A DNA stretch of 64,000 nt from NCBI GenBank assembly GCA_020310875.1, contig CM035439.1, forward strand, positions 138,201,852 through 138,265,851. The letters run 5' to 3'. Positions 1 through 10,533 of the stretch are shown here, piece after piece (positions within the stretch are counted from its first letter, which is position 1; each line of letters begins with the position of its first letter). Origin of the DNA: Ceratopteris richardii. Lineage: Eukaryota; Streptophyta; Polypodiopsida; Polypodiales; Pteridaceae. The notes under the pieces are model-generated. The model did not search any database. It had not been told where the DNA came from and worked only from the letters and a program-made list of their open reading frames with translations. Made by a program: the position numbers and the translations under genes.

Positions 1-441
1 ATAATGTAAGACAAGGTGAGAATAGCCCATGTGGGCAATGTGGTGAAATAAAAACATGTGATAAATGTGCGCAGAACATGAGGGTTTTGACCAAAAGTCA
101 GAGAGAAAGTTGGAATTTGGAAAAATAAATCCAAAAACTGAGTCCAGAGGTGCCAAAAAACATGAAAATGACTCCTTTTTTGTAAAAAACGGCCAACCGA
201 GGCACGATCCAGAGCCAAAAGCTTTAAGCCAAAAAAAATAAAAAAAAAGATTTTTATATATTAAAATATAAAAAGAAAACAAAATTAAAATAAATTGACT
301 CTTTTTTTTGTTTTGTTTTTTTTTTTGGGTAACGCCTGTGCGGATCAAAAAAATAAAAATAAAAACAAAAATAAAATATAAAAATCATAAATAAATGAAA
401 AAGAAAAGAAAATAAAAATAATGAAATAAAACAAAAAAATT
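1..441. other. AT-rich non-coding sequence
   Basis: No gene is supported here. The stretch is A/T-rich with runs of A and T, most strongly from 225 to 440. The reading frame crossing it on the minus strand is a low-complexity artefact of the adjacent G-rich block. It may be decayed flank of the retroelement to its right, but nothing proves that. Confidence 0.6.
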
Positions 442-702
442 GGGGGGGGGGGGGGGGGCTTTCAGAACCAGGGGTGGGGGGGTGAGGGAGGGGGCGAGGG
501 AGGGGGGGAGGGAGGGAGGGAGGGAGGGGGGGAGGGGGGGAGGGAGGGGGGGAGGGGGGGGAGGAGGGGGGGTGGGAGGGGGGGGTGGGAGGGGGGGGTG
601 GAGGGGGGGGGCGAGGGGGGGGGAGGGAGGGAGGGAGGGAGGGAGGGAGGGGGGGAGGGGGGGAGAGGGGGAGGGAGGGGGGGAGGGGGGGGGGGGTGGG
701 AT
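442..702. repeat. G-rich (GGGA/GGGGGA)n low-complexity tract
   Basis: About 260 bases consisting almost only of G with spaced A and occasional T or C, in GGGA, GGGGA and longer G-run units. Every frame through it gives Gly/Arg/Glu or, on the other strand, Pro/Ser/Leu low-complexity protein, so predicted ORFs here are not genes. The many runs of three or more G make G-quadruplex formation likely on the plus strand. A shorter G8 run follows near 738-746. Confidence 0.9.
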
Positions 703-1125
703 TTTTTTTTTCTTTTAATTTGGGAAAAAAAACGCCTGGGGGGGGCTTTTTTTTTTTATAAATTATGCAAAAAACTGAAGAAAAATACATAAAAAATCCA
801 AAAAAATGGCAAAAAAATCCAAAAAATCATCAAAAAATTCTGAAAAATTTTCTTACATGTTTAGGCCAGTTTCATCACTCAAAACCACAGAGAGATTCCT
901 TTATTCCTCAAATTTGGCAAGAAAAAGACACATGAAAAAGGAGAAAAATGCTAGAAAAAATTCTAAAAAATGCTCAAAAAATTTTGAAAAAATTCCTAAA
1001 AATTCCAAAACTTTTACCTTTGCAAAGTTGATGAAATGGCTTCTAAATTTGCTAAAAACTCAAGAAACAAGCCTGAAATGGATAAAGAAAACTACTAAAA
1101 CTTAAGTAAAAATGACGAGAAAAGA
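703..1125. other. A-rich degenerate repeat, non-coding
   Basis: Dominated by short units of the type AAAAAATCC / AAAAAATTC, giving a Lys/Asn/Ser-rich plus-strand frame (806-1105) with no recognisable domain. It looks like expanded A-rich simple sequence next to the decayed 3' portion of Gypsy A. I see no gene. Confidence 0.55.
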
Positions 1126-1455
1126 CTATGTACAACCTGGACAAATTTTGCAGGTTCCAGGTGATCCATAATTCTTCAGTTGGCTTGATGATAGGCCTTT
1201 TGCCATGATCTTTATATGTTGACCCCGAGAAACTCCTCCATACTCTCCAATTGTATTGCATTTCATTTGTTTTATCTTCTTTTTGGGCATGCTGACGCTT
1301 TGATAGACCCACCTTAAATCCTTCAGTACAATATTATCTCCTCCATACTGCATCTTTTGTTTCCAAAGACATGCAGGTACTCCATCCACATCATTGTAAA
1401 GCCTTGCACTTACTATCATAAAAATTGACACAATAGATGATATCCATACCAGGAT

Positions 1456-2229
1456 TCATAAAACAGTGGCCATTGACATATGATTTGAAGCATCTTCATC
1501 ACGGCTGCACTTAAGGACTTTGCTTTTCTTCTCCTTTCCATGGCCTTTGACTGAGACTGTTTCAACCTGAGTGATTTCCTCTTTTTCTTCATATGCTTCT
1601 TCTCTACTTGAGTTTGGGAAAATTCCATAGCAGGAAGATGGGTCTTCTGCATGGATCCAAGCCAACATGTTTTCATCTTCATATAAATCTGCTCCTTCAA
1701 ATAGGTCTGCTTCTGGGTTGTCCACCACTTCTTCTTCCATACAAATACCAATTGTCTGCATCATGCTAGTATTTTTCTGATTGTCTGGTCCTTCTTCTAA
1801 AATTATCTGCTGCAACTCTTTTCCCTCTTGCTTTACCCACATTGTGTCCTTGCCCCAATCATGAAGCACATTGGCATGCCTTAACCAAGGTCTCCCAATT
1901 AACAGAGGGAAGCTTCCTTCTACATGTGGCAGCCTTAAAACAACAAAGTCCAAGTTGAAGATGGTACCTTGTATCTTGACTGGAACTCCAGGGACCACAC
2001 CCATAGGCCTTACTATGCTTTGGTCTGCCATTGTTACAATGAATTTGGCAGGTCGTGAAGGGTATAGTCCAATCTTTTTCATGGTATATTCAGGCATCAA
2101 GTTAATGCCAGAACCACCATCCACAATAACTCCTTGAAACTCATGACCTTTAATAGAGACTGTTAGCCGAGGGCTCTTGTAATCTGTGAGGGGTGCTTCC
2201 CCTACAGTTTTATCTTTATGCATAACCAC
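1456..2229 (-). pseudogene. Gypsy A aspartic protease region
   Basis: The minus-strand translation continues from the gag piece across the copia insertion and contains a retropepsin core. VDGGSGINLMP resembles the DSG catalytic loop but has DGG in place of DSG, and LLIGRPWL is the ILGRPWL-type motif near the C-terminus of gypsy proteases. An acidic Glu/Asp-rich linker follows and the frame stops at 1,456. The first 24 or so residues of the longer frame starting at 2,304 come from the Copia-1 LTR and do not belong to this protein. The weak ORF at 1,126-1,431 lies directly downstream and may be a frameshifted continuation, but I do not recognise a domain in it. Confidence 0.75.
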
Positions 2230-2234
2230 AGCCT

Positions 2235-2464
2235 TGTTGGAGTTAGACGTCTGCGGAAGCACGCGAACAGCACAAGGAAGAAGAAGAAGCTTGGAGCACA
2301 ACACACAAGAATGAATATATTACTAGAGAATGTACAAAGATAAGTAGCCCATTAGGGCAATAGGCGTATATACAAGCCGGGGGAAAAAAACCTCCTAAAG
2401 AGGGAAAAAAGTGCCCCGGCGGTCCTAGAGTGTTCACACACATCACTACCTAAATATATCAACA
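2235..2464 (-). repeat. Copia-1 3' LTR
   Basis: 230 bp, TGTTGG...CAACA on the plus strand. It contains a TATATA element (about 2,369-2,375, read on the minus strand) that may be the LTR promoter. The C-rich stretch directly inside it (2,468-2,473, G-rich on the minus strand) is the expected polypurine tract position. Confidence 0.95.
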
Positions 2465-2538
2465 AATCCCCCCTGGGAGTGATGCGGTGAACAAGGAGCT
2501 GGCACTCATGTATAAGGAAGTGCCGAGCTATGTGGAAA

Positions 2539-4937
2539 TCACTCCACAAAAGGAAGTAAGCCCAAAGCTTTGCGGAAAGCTTCAAACTTCTCCCTAGGCA
2601 GAGCCTTCGTGAAAAGGTCTGCAATGTTCTCCTGCATGGGCACATATGCCAAGCTGATCTCCCCAGCAGAGAACCTCTCCCTGACATAGTGATAATGCAC
2701 CTCAATGTGCTTAGTGCGAGCATGGAACACAGGGTTCCTCGCAACTGCCAATGCGCTCTGACTGTCAGTGAAGATGGTGGTGGTAGAAGACTGGCCAACA
2801 CCCAAATCAGCCATAAGGCGTCTGAGCCACACACACTCAACAGTCGCTGTGAAAGCTGCCCTATACTCAGCCTCACAACTGGAAGTGGCCACAGTAGGCT
2901 GCTTCTTGCTCAACCAAGATATACATGAGCTACCAAGCATGAAGCAAAAACCACTGGTGGACACACGAGTGTCATAGCAACCAGCCCAATCTGAGTCAGA
3001 AAAAGCATGCAAATCTGGCGGTAGTGATCCCCCCTTGGGATAAAACAACCCAAGTAGCTGAGTACCACTCAAGTAGCGAAAGATGCGCTTAACCGCTTTC
3101 CAATGCGTGACTCCTGGGCAATGCATAAACCTGCTCATCTGTGAGACAGCAAACTGAATATCTGGCCGAGTAATGCATAAGTAAATCAAGCATCCAACAG
3201 CCTGCTGATAGAGAACAGCATCAAATGCATCTCCAGCATCATGAAGACTCAATCGTAAACCTGTCTCCATAGGAGTGGCAATAGGCTTACAGTCTTCAAG
3301 GCCAAAACGCTGCAATAATGTGTCAATATATTTCGTTTGACACAAAGCCATTCCACCATCAACTTGCATAAACTGAATGCCCAAATAGTGATGCAAATGC
3401 CCCAAATCAGACATCTCAAATGAGGCATGCAAATCAGCCTTGAAATCAGCAATATGCTTCTCAAGAGGACCAGTGAGCAGCATGTCGTCTACATAGACAA
3501 CAATGATCAGAAGCACATCATTAGCACGCTTAACATATAAGGTGCTTTCAGTTGGACTGTTCTCAAAACCATGTGCAATCAGATAGGCATGTATTTTCTC
3601 ATACCAAGCACGTGGTGCTTGCTTTAAACCATATAACGCCTTCTTTAACCTGCACACCTGGTTTTCATGCCCTTTCTGCACAAAGCCACGGGGCTGAAAA
3701 ACATACACTTCTTCATGCAAGTCACCATTCAGAAATGCTGTTTTAATGTCCAACTGATGTACATTCCAACCATGATGGGCTGCAAGTGCACAAATGCTCC
3801 GAACAGTAGTCATACGGCATGTAGGTGCAAAGGTCTCATCAAAATCAATGCCTCTTTCCTGCTCATAACCCTTTGCAACAAGCCTAGCCTTATACCTGTC
3901 AACTGTACCATCAGGTTTACACTTCAGCTTGTATACCCACTTAGTGCCAATGGCCTTCTTGCTAGGAGGCAAGTCACATAAAGACCATGTACCATTCTTC
4001 ATTATAGCATCATATTCAGATTGCATAGCAGCCTTCCAATTTTCTGAATTTTGTGCTTCATCAAAAGAAACAGGCTCATTCTCATCACAGAGACTAGATG
4101 CAGCCATAGCATAGCAATCTGATGCAAAGGAGGTACTATGAGAGCCTGAACGAGTACGATATGACAAAGGTGCATCTAATTTGTTGTCACGCAAAGTCTG
4201 CACCAGCCATTTTGGCATAGTTTTTGCCTGTTCAATATCAGCTCTCTCATCAACAAGTGCATCATGTAAATCTGCATCAGAAATGGAATGATCTGCATCA
4301 TCATATGAAACCTGCAAAGGCTGAGAAGTTGCCTCATTGGGACCAGCGCTAGCCTGTCCACCTGTAAAAAGAGGCATCAAAGTATCATACATGTCTTTGG
4401 AGCTAACAGATGTCTCCTTAGTACATGAAAGCAATGGCTGAATAGCATCTTCCACAAAGACAACATCACGGCTAACCAGAATGCGTTTAGTCTGTGGATG
4501 ATACAGACGATAGCCTTTACTTTCAGAACTGTACCCAACAAAAATACATTTTACTGCCTTATCATCCAATTTTCTGCGATGTTGTTCAGGCACTAATGCA
4601 TATGCCAAACAACCAAAAACACGCAGATGAGCAACAGATGGCTTGCGGTCATGCCAAGCCTCATATGGAGTGATATACTGCAACGCTTTGGTGGGACACC
4701 TGTTCAGTACATATGTTGCACACATGACAGCCTCAAGCCAGAAACTATGTGGTAAAGCCTGACTTTTGACCATGCACCTCGCCATCTCCATGAGTGACCT
4801 GTTCTTTCGTTCAGCAACTCCATTCTGTTGAGGTGTATACGGCACTGTACACTGGTGTTTTATCCCACGTTCAGCCAGAAATGCATTAAAATCTGAAGAC
4901 ATATATTCCCCCCCTCGATCAGAACGGAGGGTGCCCA
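2539..4937 (-). pseudogene. Copia-1 integrase (C-terminal part)-RT-RNase H
   Basis: This open frame holds the second half of the copia polyprotein. The integrase core continues with SDRGGEY and NGVAERKN, with 35 residues between the Asp and the Glu (D35E). Reverse transcriptase follows with KARLVAKGYEQ, LDIKTAFLNGDL, YGLKQAPRAWY and the catalytic YVDDM. RNase H has SDSDWAGC, SSCEAEY and DSQSALAVARN, and the protein ends LPFVE. The technical ORF extends to 5,049, but its first 36 or so residues are out of frame with integrase; an extra T in the run at 4,938-4,942 moved it out of the protease-integrase frame. The related Copia-3 has four T at that point and reads through. Confidence 0.93.
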
Positions 4938-5752
4938 TTTTTACATGCTGACAGATTTTCAGCCAAAACCAAAAACTGTTTGAAGCACATGAACACTTCG
5001 GACTTTGCTTTGAGTGGATATACCCATGCATGCCTGGAAAAATCATCAATGAAAGTCACGAAGTAAAGGTAATTTCCAAAAGAGGGTGTCTGCATAGGAC
5101 CACAGACATCACTATGTACAAGCTGCAATTTCTGCATAGCCCGAACTGAACCATCTTTTGGAAAGGAAGAACGCTGCATTTTGCCCAAAATACAGCCTTC
5201 ACAAACATGTTTTCCAGGTGCCTCAAGTTTGGGCAAAGAGGACACCATTTCAGATTTCTGCAGGCGTAACAAGCTAGCAAAATTCAGATGACCAAAGCGT
5301 GCATGCCAAAGCTTTGCATCTGACATAGCCTGAGAATCATGAACTGCACATGCCGAATCATTCACAGATTTTTCATAGCATATGAGCTTATACAGCCCAC
5401 GACATAAAATGCCAGAAGCAATAATCACATCGCCATTTGAGAGATCATGGACTGTACACCTGTCATCAACGAATTTCACAACCAAGCCAATCTTGGCTAA
5501 TGCAGAAACTGATAACAGGTTCTTTTTGATCCCTGGCACAAATAAAGCATCTGACAAAGTGAAAGAACTACCATCAGCAGTAGTCAGAATGATCTTACCA
5601 ACTCCCATAACAGGATAAGAGGAGTTATTGGCGCATGTGACAGTATTCCCTGTAGGGGCAGGCTCGAGTGAAGAGAAGAAACTGCGCTGCGAGGTAATAT
5701 GTTTGGTCGCCCCACTGTCAAAGTACCAAACATCTGAGTCTACTGCAGACAT
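4919..5752 (-). pseudogene. Copia-1 protease and integrase N-terminal part
   Basis: Begins just after the gag stop. WYFDSGATKHIT is the copia protease active site (DSGA). The integrase zinc-binding HHCC region follows (HARFGHLNFASLL, then CEGCILGK), then the core start with VHSDVCGPM and VTFIDDFSR. The frame is lost at the 4,938-4,942 T run. In a functional copia this is one continuous Gag-Pol protein; here it is separated from gag by a single TAG codon. Confidence 0.92.
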
Positions 5753-5755
5753 GCA

Positions 5756-6805
5756 CTAATCATGAGAAGATGGGTCAAAACTGCAGACAGTAGTAAACGC
5801 CCATTCTTCTTCCTGCACAAGATTTGCAGACTCTGTTTTTGGTGTAGAGGCCTCTGCAACAACCATTCCAGCCTCTTTCTTCTTTGCCTCTTTAGCAGCC
5901 AGTTTTGGACAGTTCTTTATAATATGATCATTTCCTTTACAGTACTTGTAGAACAATTTCTGCTTTTCTGATTTCTTCTCATCTTTATCCTGGTTCTTCG
6001 ATTGTGCAGCATTTGCAGATTTCTGCTTACTAGTAGAAGAGCTCCATTTTCCTTTGCCCTTCTGACTAGCCAGGAAAGCTTGATCTGCAACACGCATAAT
6101 GGACCTGTTCTGCCTGGACTGATCTTCCTGCAACAGAACAGAGACTAATTCCTCAAATGACAAGGCATTCGGATTGCCTTTCATCATCAATCGAAGAGTA
6201 GAGGCAAAACTCTGATATGAATCAGGAAGGCCATTCAGAACGGTCTGCACAAGTGAGCTATCTGGTATAACCTCTTCAGCAGAAATCAATTGTTCCTTCA
6301 GGTCTTTGATCTTTGTAAGAAAACTGTCCATCGAATGACCTTCATTCATGTGCTCACTCTCCAACTGTTTTCGGAGGTAAGCAACACGAGCCTCATTCCT
6401 AGCCTGGTACAAAGTGGTAAGTGTATCCCAAGCATCCTTTGCTGTTCTGCAAGAGCGAATGTGAGGAATAATGGCACGTTTGACAGACAAAGTTATCAAT
6501 GCATGTGCCTGGGCATCTCTGCCATCCCAACGAATCTGCTCTGCAGTAGGTGCAACAGAAACAGCAGCACGAACAGGAATCTGCGGAATATCATCTTCGA
6601 CACCATCTTCATCAGCTCCAACACCTGTATTTGCAGTACCTGTCGTTACAAGTGTAACAGGACGTCTTTCAACACCCTGCACAATGTTCCACAATCCTTT
6701 TGCAACCAGTACATGTCGCATCATATAAGCCCATAATGGGTAGTTGGTACCATCCAACTTATCCTCAACAGCCAACATACGGAATACATCACTACTTTCA
6801 GCCAT
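5756..6805 (-). CDS. Copia-1 Gag (retroelement capsid protein)
   Basis: A 349-residue open frame starting MAESSDVFRML. It has the UBN2/gag fold typical of plant copia elements, including KLDGTNYPLWAYMMRHVL near the N-terminus, DAWDTL and YLRKQLESEHM in the middle, and SLVQTVLNGLP. A basic, Lys/Ser-rich linker precedes a degenerate zinc knuckle: YKYCKGNDHIIKNC has Tyr where Copia-3 has Cys (CKYCKGNDHIIKNC). Gag packages element RNA into virus-like particles. The stop at 5,756-5,758 (TAG) corresponds to a CAG codon in Copia-3, so it is a point nonsense change rather than the family's normal gag end. Confidence 0.9.
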   Translation of the reverse strand: MAESSDVFRMLAVEDKLDGTNYPLWAYMMRHVLVAKGLWNIVQGVERRPVTLVTTGTANTGVGADEDGVEDDIPQIPVRAAVSVAPTAEQIRWDGRDAQAHALITLSVKRAIIPHIRSCRTAKDAWDTLTTLYQARNEARVAYLRKQLESEHMNEGHSMDSFLTKIKDLKEQLISAEEVIPDSSLVQTVLNGLPDSYQSFASTLRLMMKGNPNALSFEELVSVLLQEDQSRQNRSIMRVADQAFLASQKGKGKWSSSTSKQKSANAAQSKNQDKDEKKSEKQKLFYKYCKGNDHIIKNCPKLAAKEAKKKEAGMVVAEASTPKTESANLVQEEEWAFTTVCSFDPSSHD

Positions 6806-7160
6806 GGCCGGTGACTAAAATACCTTGATGCAGAAAATTGACTGTATCTCAAAAAGTTGAACAGAACTGCCCACACGAGTTCTGCTAGACCTGTAGCAGA
6901 CTTCGAGACGCTTAAACTGGCGAAGAGAAACTGGTATATACCTTTGGCACAAAAGGACGAAATAGCCTGCACAAGCACTACAATAGTGCGTTCGAAGGCG
7001 GAAACGAGCTCAGATCACGATTTCGGCACCACAGAGCGAAGCAGTTTTGATCTCGGAAACACCCTGAGTATGCTCACCAAATTTTGTGCGAATCTGAGAC
7101 TGCAAACGGAGGAGTGTCGACGGCGCCCTAGAAGAAGCAACGACATGCTCTGATACCAAT
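6806..7160 (-). promoter_or_regulatory. Copia-1 leader with tRNA-iMet primer site
   Basis: Untranslated leader between the 5' LTR and gag. On the minus strand TGGTATCAGAGC (plus coordinates 7,147-7,158) lies two bases inside the LTR. It is complementary to the 3' end of plant initiator methionine tRNA, the standard copia minus-strand primer. Confidence 0.93.
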
Positions 7161-7390
7161 TGTTGGAGTTAGACGTCTGCGGAAGCACGCGAACAGCACA
7201 AGGAAGAAGAAGAAGCTTGGAGCACAACACACAAGAATGAATATATTACTAGAGAATGTACAAAGATAAGTAGCCCATTAGGGCAATAGGCGTATATACA
7301 AGCCAGGGGAAAAAAACCTCCTAAAGAGGGAAAAAAGTGCCCCGGCGGTCCTAGAGTGTTCACACACATCACTACCTAAATATATCAACA
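7161..7390 (-). repeat. Copia-1 5' LTR
   Basis: 230 bp, same ends as the 3' LTR and followed by the AGCCT duplication. It is adjacent to the primer site, which fixes it as the 5' LTR of a minus-strand element. Confidence 0.95.
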
Positions 7391-7432
7391 AGCCTTTGCC
7401 ACTAAACTTGTTGTGGACATTTCATCAATTAT

Positions 7433-9163
7433 CTACAAGAGTTCTGACATGAACTTCCCATCCATCTTTATTAAATCAAAAATACTAACCTCCTTTTTCA
7501 TGGACTTGAGCAGTTTGGAAGCTTCTGATTCCTTACGAGCATGGGCTGCATTTGACTTATCAAACTCCTCATGAGCCCTGTTGAATGCATATTCAATGGC
7601 ATCACTGGTACCTGTGAAATTTTCTTTTTGCCTTGTATCTGCACTTGTGGTGGCTTTGTCTTCAGACACACCTTTGTCTCTGTTTAATCCATTAATCATT
7701 GATTCTTGACCTATTTCCACTTGAGCCTTCCCCTTGCTTCTTGTCTGCACTGTAAAAGATTCAATTTCTTCTAAATGCACCACCCTGGTAGATGGAGATG
7801 GCACATTGACCTGATCTAACACTTCTTCTTTGTGTATAGAAATTATTTGATTATGGGGCCCGGATGAAGAGGCTTGATTCTTAGGACAACAATTTGTATA
7901 GTGGTCTCTGGCCTCTGGGCAGTTTCTGCAAGGAGGGGCATTTTCTGGGAGAGTGCACCTACTTTGATAGTGCCCACAGTCTCCACATATGAAACAAATA
8001 ATTGGCCTTCTAGGCCCATTTCCAAAATTATCCCTCTGTCTAGGGTTATAAGTGTTACCTTGATTGGGTGCAGCTGCCATCACATTTGCTGGTGGTAGGG
8101 GTCCTCCTTGTGTCCAGTATGTTGTTGCAGGCATTCCCCTTGATTGGTATTCATGGGCCTCATGACCAACTTTCCTGCATAATTGGCAAGTCACATTTAA
8201 CAGAGGACATTCACTTACTATGTGACCTTGCTTGCTGCACATGGAACACCAAAGTCCACTCTTGATGCCACCTCCTTTTAGTTCCTGCAACTCCTGTCGC
8301 AGCTGAGCCAATTCCTCTGCTTGGGCCTCCTCCTCCTTTTGGAGCTTTAGTGCTTCAATCTCCCTTCTCAACTGAGCAACAACATTCTCCTCCTCTTTGT
8401 AGGGCTTATTTCTTTTTAAGCCCTCCAGCTCCTTCCTTAGCTAGATCACTGGATCCTCCATTTCTGTACCATATGTTGGTTGGGAAGAAGTAGCTCCATA
8501 CTGGTGCCTTATTTGCTCCAGGCGTGTGGCTGTGTTGATGAACTCCTCTATGGAGGCTGTAGGTAACAATAATTCATTTATTTTGCATTGGGTGGCCACT
8601 AGTAGGGGCTTGGCTAACCATTTCTTAACAAAAAAATCATGTGGTGGATTTGGCAATTTAGCCATTAGTGCCTTGGCCCTAGTCACAAACTCTGGGAACT
8701 TTTCACCTGAACCCAATCTCAAATTTTATAGTTCTTCTATAATAATCTCCGCAGTGTTGCCATGCTGGAATTGATGTTTAAATGCATCTTTCATCACATC
8801 CCAAGTGGTAAAATGGTTTTCAGCAAACTGGCTGAACCACTTATCTACTAATCCCTCTAATGTGGCAGGGAAGAGAATCAAAAAGGCATCCTTCCTACCC
8901 ATTAAGCCTCTAATCTTACATAGTGCCAAAAACCTTCTAATGTGTTCATTCGGATCCTCCTAAGCTAGGCCTTTGAAAGAAGGAAACTTTATATTTAATC
9001 TTGAGATTAAGGTTTCCAAGTCTACCTGACCCGCCATGCTCTTTACTGATGAGGTTGAAGATAGGGGACTGGAGGATCTTCTAACAACCTTCCTTCTTGT
9101 CTGCTTGCAGGTGACCCTCAATGTTTGGGACCGGGTTGTAGTCATGAGCAGCTCATAGCCCAC
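7433..9163 (-). pseudogene. Gypsy A gag with multiple zinc knuckles and in-frame stops
   Basis: Four consecutive ORFs on the minus strand (9,163-8,960, 8,929-8,726, 8,722-8,441, 8,371-7,433) share one frame, so this is a single gag interrupted by stops. The capsid part includes FPATLEGLVDKWFSQF and FVTRAKALMAKLP, like the retrotransposon gag family. A Glu/Leu-rich coiled-coil-like segment follows. The nucleocapsid part has knuckles CSMCSKQGHIVSEC, CQLCRKVGHEAHEY (last Cys lost) and CFICGDCGHYQSRC, then another Cys/His cluster. The tail is cut off by Copia-1 and resumes as the protease at 2,229. Confidence 0.88.
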
Positions 9164-9280
9164 TTAATATGAGACACTTGATAAGAATATTTACCTTTTG
9201 GTTGATGAAGTAGCACTGTAGACACGTGACCTCTGCTATACTTTGCACTTGGTTTCTCCTAAGCTCAAATCTCCTTGGAA

Positions 9281-9298
9281 GTCCTACCGTGCGTGCCA
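9281..9298 (-). promoter_or_regulatory. Gypsy A primer binding site
   Basis: Minus strand TGGCACGCACGGTAGGAC starts five bases inside the LTR boundary, the expected place and the expected TGG start (pairing with tRNA CCA). I do not assign the tRNA. Confidence 0.65.
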
Positions 9299-9303
9299 AA
9301 TTT

Positions 9304-10330
9304 TGTTGGGGGATTCTTAGACAAGAAGGAGTTTGAGGGTTTGTAGGAGAAAAGGAAAAGACCAGAAGAGGAAATACACCCTGGAAGCTTCTGCTGATTG
9401 ATTACAGTAAGACAATTACAATGTTTGAAGCACAATACAAGCCAATACTTCTGTGCACAATCACACAGAGTGCTCAATTCCAAAATACCGAATATCCCAA
9501 AGTCTTCTTGCTGCAGGCCTCCTCTACACCATCCACCTGCTTCAAGCTTATCCTTGTGCACACCTTGCACCAAGCTTCCACTAAGGGAGAGGAATGAATA
9601 CCTTCTGTCGGCACACGCACACTGCAAAGAGACCTTGAGATCCTTGGGGGACTAGCTTAGCACTCTCTGCACAATCCCTTAGTCACTCTCTATGCACTCC
9701 TTCAACTCCACTTCTCTGCGTCGCACACTGGTGACTCTTGCACTTCTCTCTCTTGCTTCACTTAGACTATGCTTCTCCTGCTTACTCTAAGATTGGTCCA
9801 AGAATAGTCCTTGCCTTGATTTGAGTGTGTCGATCACGTACGCTCCTAACTGCAATAGTATCTTGGTGCTCACTTTGATGTCCCAAGATTGTCTTCACCA
9901 GTGGCAGCCAACGACTCCCTGTTTTGCCCTGTAGTGACTTTAGACTAAAACCAAAAATTTAATTGGGGGGCCATATTTTCACCTGTGCGTACGCTGCCGC
10001 TTCACATACCTTCACATTTCCTTTTAAGTCTTCACTTTTGCACATAAGAGAGGGTTCACCTAAACCTTCCAAAACACTTTAAACACACTTTGAACCTTAG
10101 GGAAATTAGAGAAAATACCTCTGCAACCTGGAAAACACTTTCTCCAATTTACCCTTTGTGGACAATTAATTGTGCACTACCTGTGCACTTTGACACCTGC
10201 ACTTTAGCACTTTGACTTTGCACTTGTTGACTTTGGCTTTGACCTTGTTGACTTTGACCACTTGACTTTGACCTTTTGACTTTGACTGCAGTCAACTTTG
10301 ACCAACATGACTTTTATGGGCTCAACAACA
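9304..10330 (-). repeat. Gypsy A 5' LTR (about 1.03 kb)
   Basis: Plus-strand ends TGTTG... at 9,304 and ...CAACA at 10,327 or 10,330 form the short inverted repeat usual for LTRs. The left end abuts the primer site. The right boundary is uncertain by a few bases because CAACAACA allows two endings. Its distal part (10,190-10,300) is made of repeated TTTGACTT / CTTTGACC words. No second LTR of this element is seen in the window. Confidence 0.75.
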
Positions 10331-10375
10331 CCTTTTTCTGCTTTAAGTTAAAGATTATGAGTAGCTTCCAAGGTA

Positions 10376-10533
10376 TTGAGCAAAGATGTGGAGATAAAGT
10401 TCATCAGAAGCAAAGAGCAGGTTGCAGATATGTTTACAAAGTTCTTGGATGCTTCTAAACTCAAAGGTTTCAAGGATGTGATAAATTTGCACAACATGGA
10501 TGAAGATAACTCGCAAATGAGCTTGAGGGGGAG
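10376..10533 (+). pseudogene. Copia RNase H C-terminal tail (plus strand)
   Basis: The frame gives DVEIKFIRSKEQVADMFTK followed by ASKLKGF, the highly conserved end of copia RNase H. It runs into a polypurine tract (GAGGGGGAG, 10,525-10,533) directly before an LTR start, the standard 3' arrangement. Only the last 50 or so residues survive; upstream sequence is replaced by the Gypsy A LTR. It belongs to a different copia family from Copia-1 to -5 and lies on the opposite strand. Confidence 0.85.

Larger units (their letters stand above)
2235..7390 (-). mobile_element. Copia-1: near-complete Ty1/copia element, TSD AGCCT
   Basis: A 5,156-bp element with two 230-bp LTRs (2,235-2,464 and 7,161-7,390), each TG...CA, which by eye differ at one position. 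AGCCT is present just before 2,235 (2,230-2,234) and just after 7,390 (7,391-7,395), a perfect 5-bp target duplication. The primer site next to the right-hand LTR and the coding sequence both show that it reads on the minus strand. Domain order gag, protease, integrase, reverse transcriptase, RNase H is that of Ty1/copia. Two small lesions break the polyprotein: a TAG at 5,756-5,758 and a frameshift in a T run at 4,938-4,942. The near-identical LTRs imply a recent insertion into Gypsy A. Confidence 0.95.
1126..10330 (-). mobile_element. Gypsy A: decayed Ty3/gypsy retrotransposon, split by Copia-1
   Basis: On the minus strand the order is 5' LTR (about 10,330-9,304), primer binding site (9,298-9,281), gag (9,163-7,433), the Copia-1 insertion, then aspartic protease and linker (2,229-1,456) and weakly coding sequence to about 1,126. 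Reverse transcriptase, RNase H and integrase are not visible, so the 3' half is deleted or lies outside the window. Gag carries several in-frame stops, so the copy is dead. The copia interrupts the reading frame exactly at a 5-bp duplication (AGCCT), so the two outer pieces were contiguous before that insertion. Confidence 0.8.

Noticed and set aside
254..790. Long Pro-rich (minus) and Gly/Arg-rich (plus) ORFs
   Set aside because: They are translations of the G-rich simple-sequence tract; no start context or domain, only low complexity.
2243..2446. 67-residue ORF repeated at 7,169, 20,748 and 25,259
   Set aside because: It lies wholly within the copia LTR, opens on the same strand by chance and has no domain; its repetition only reflects LTR copies.
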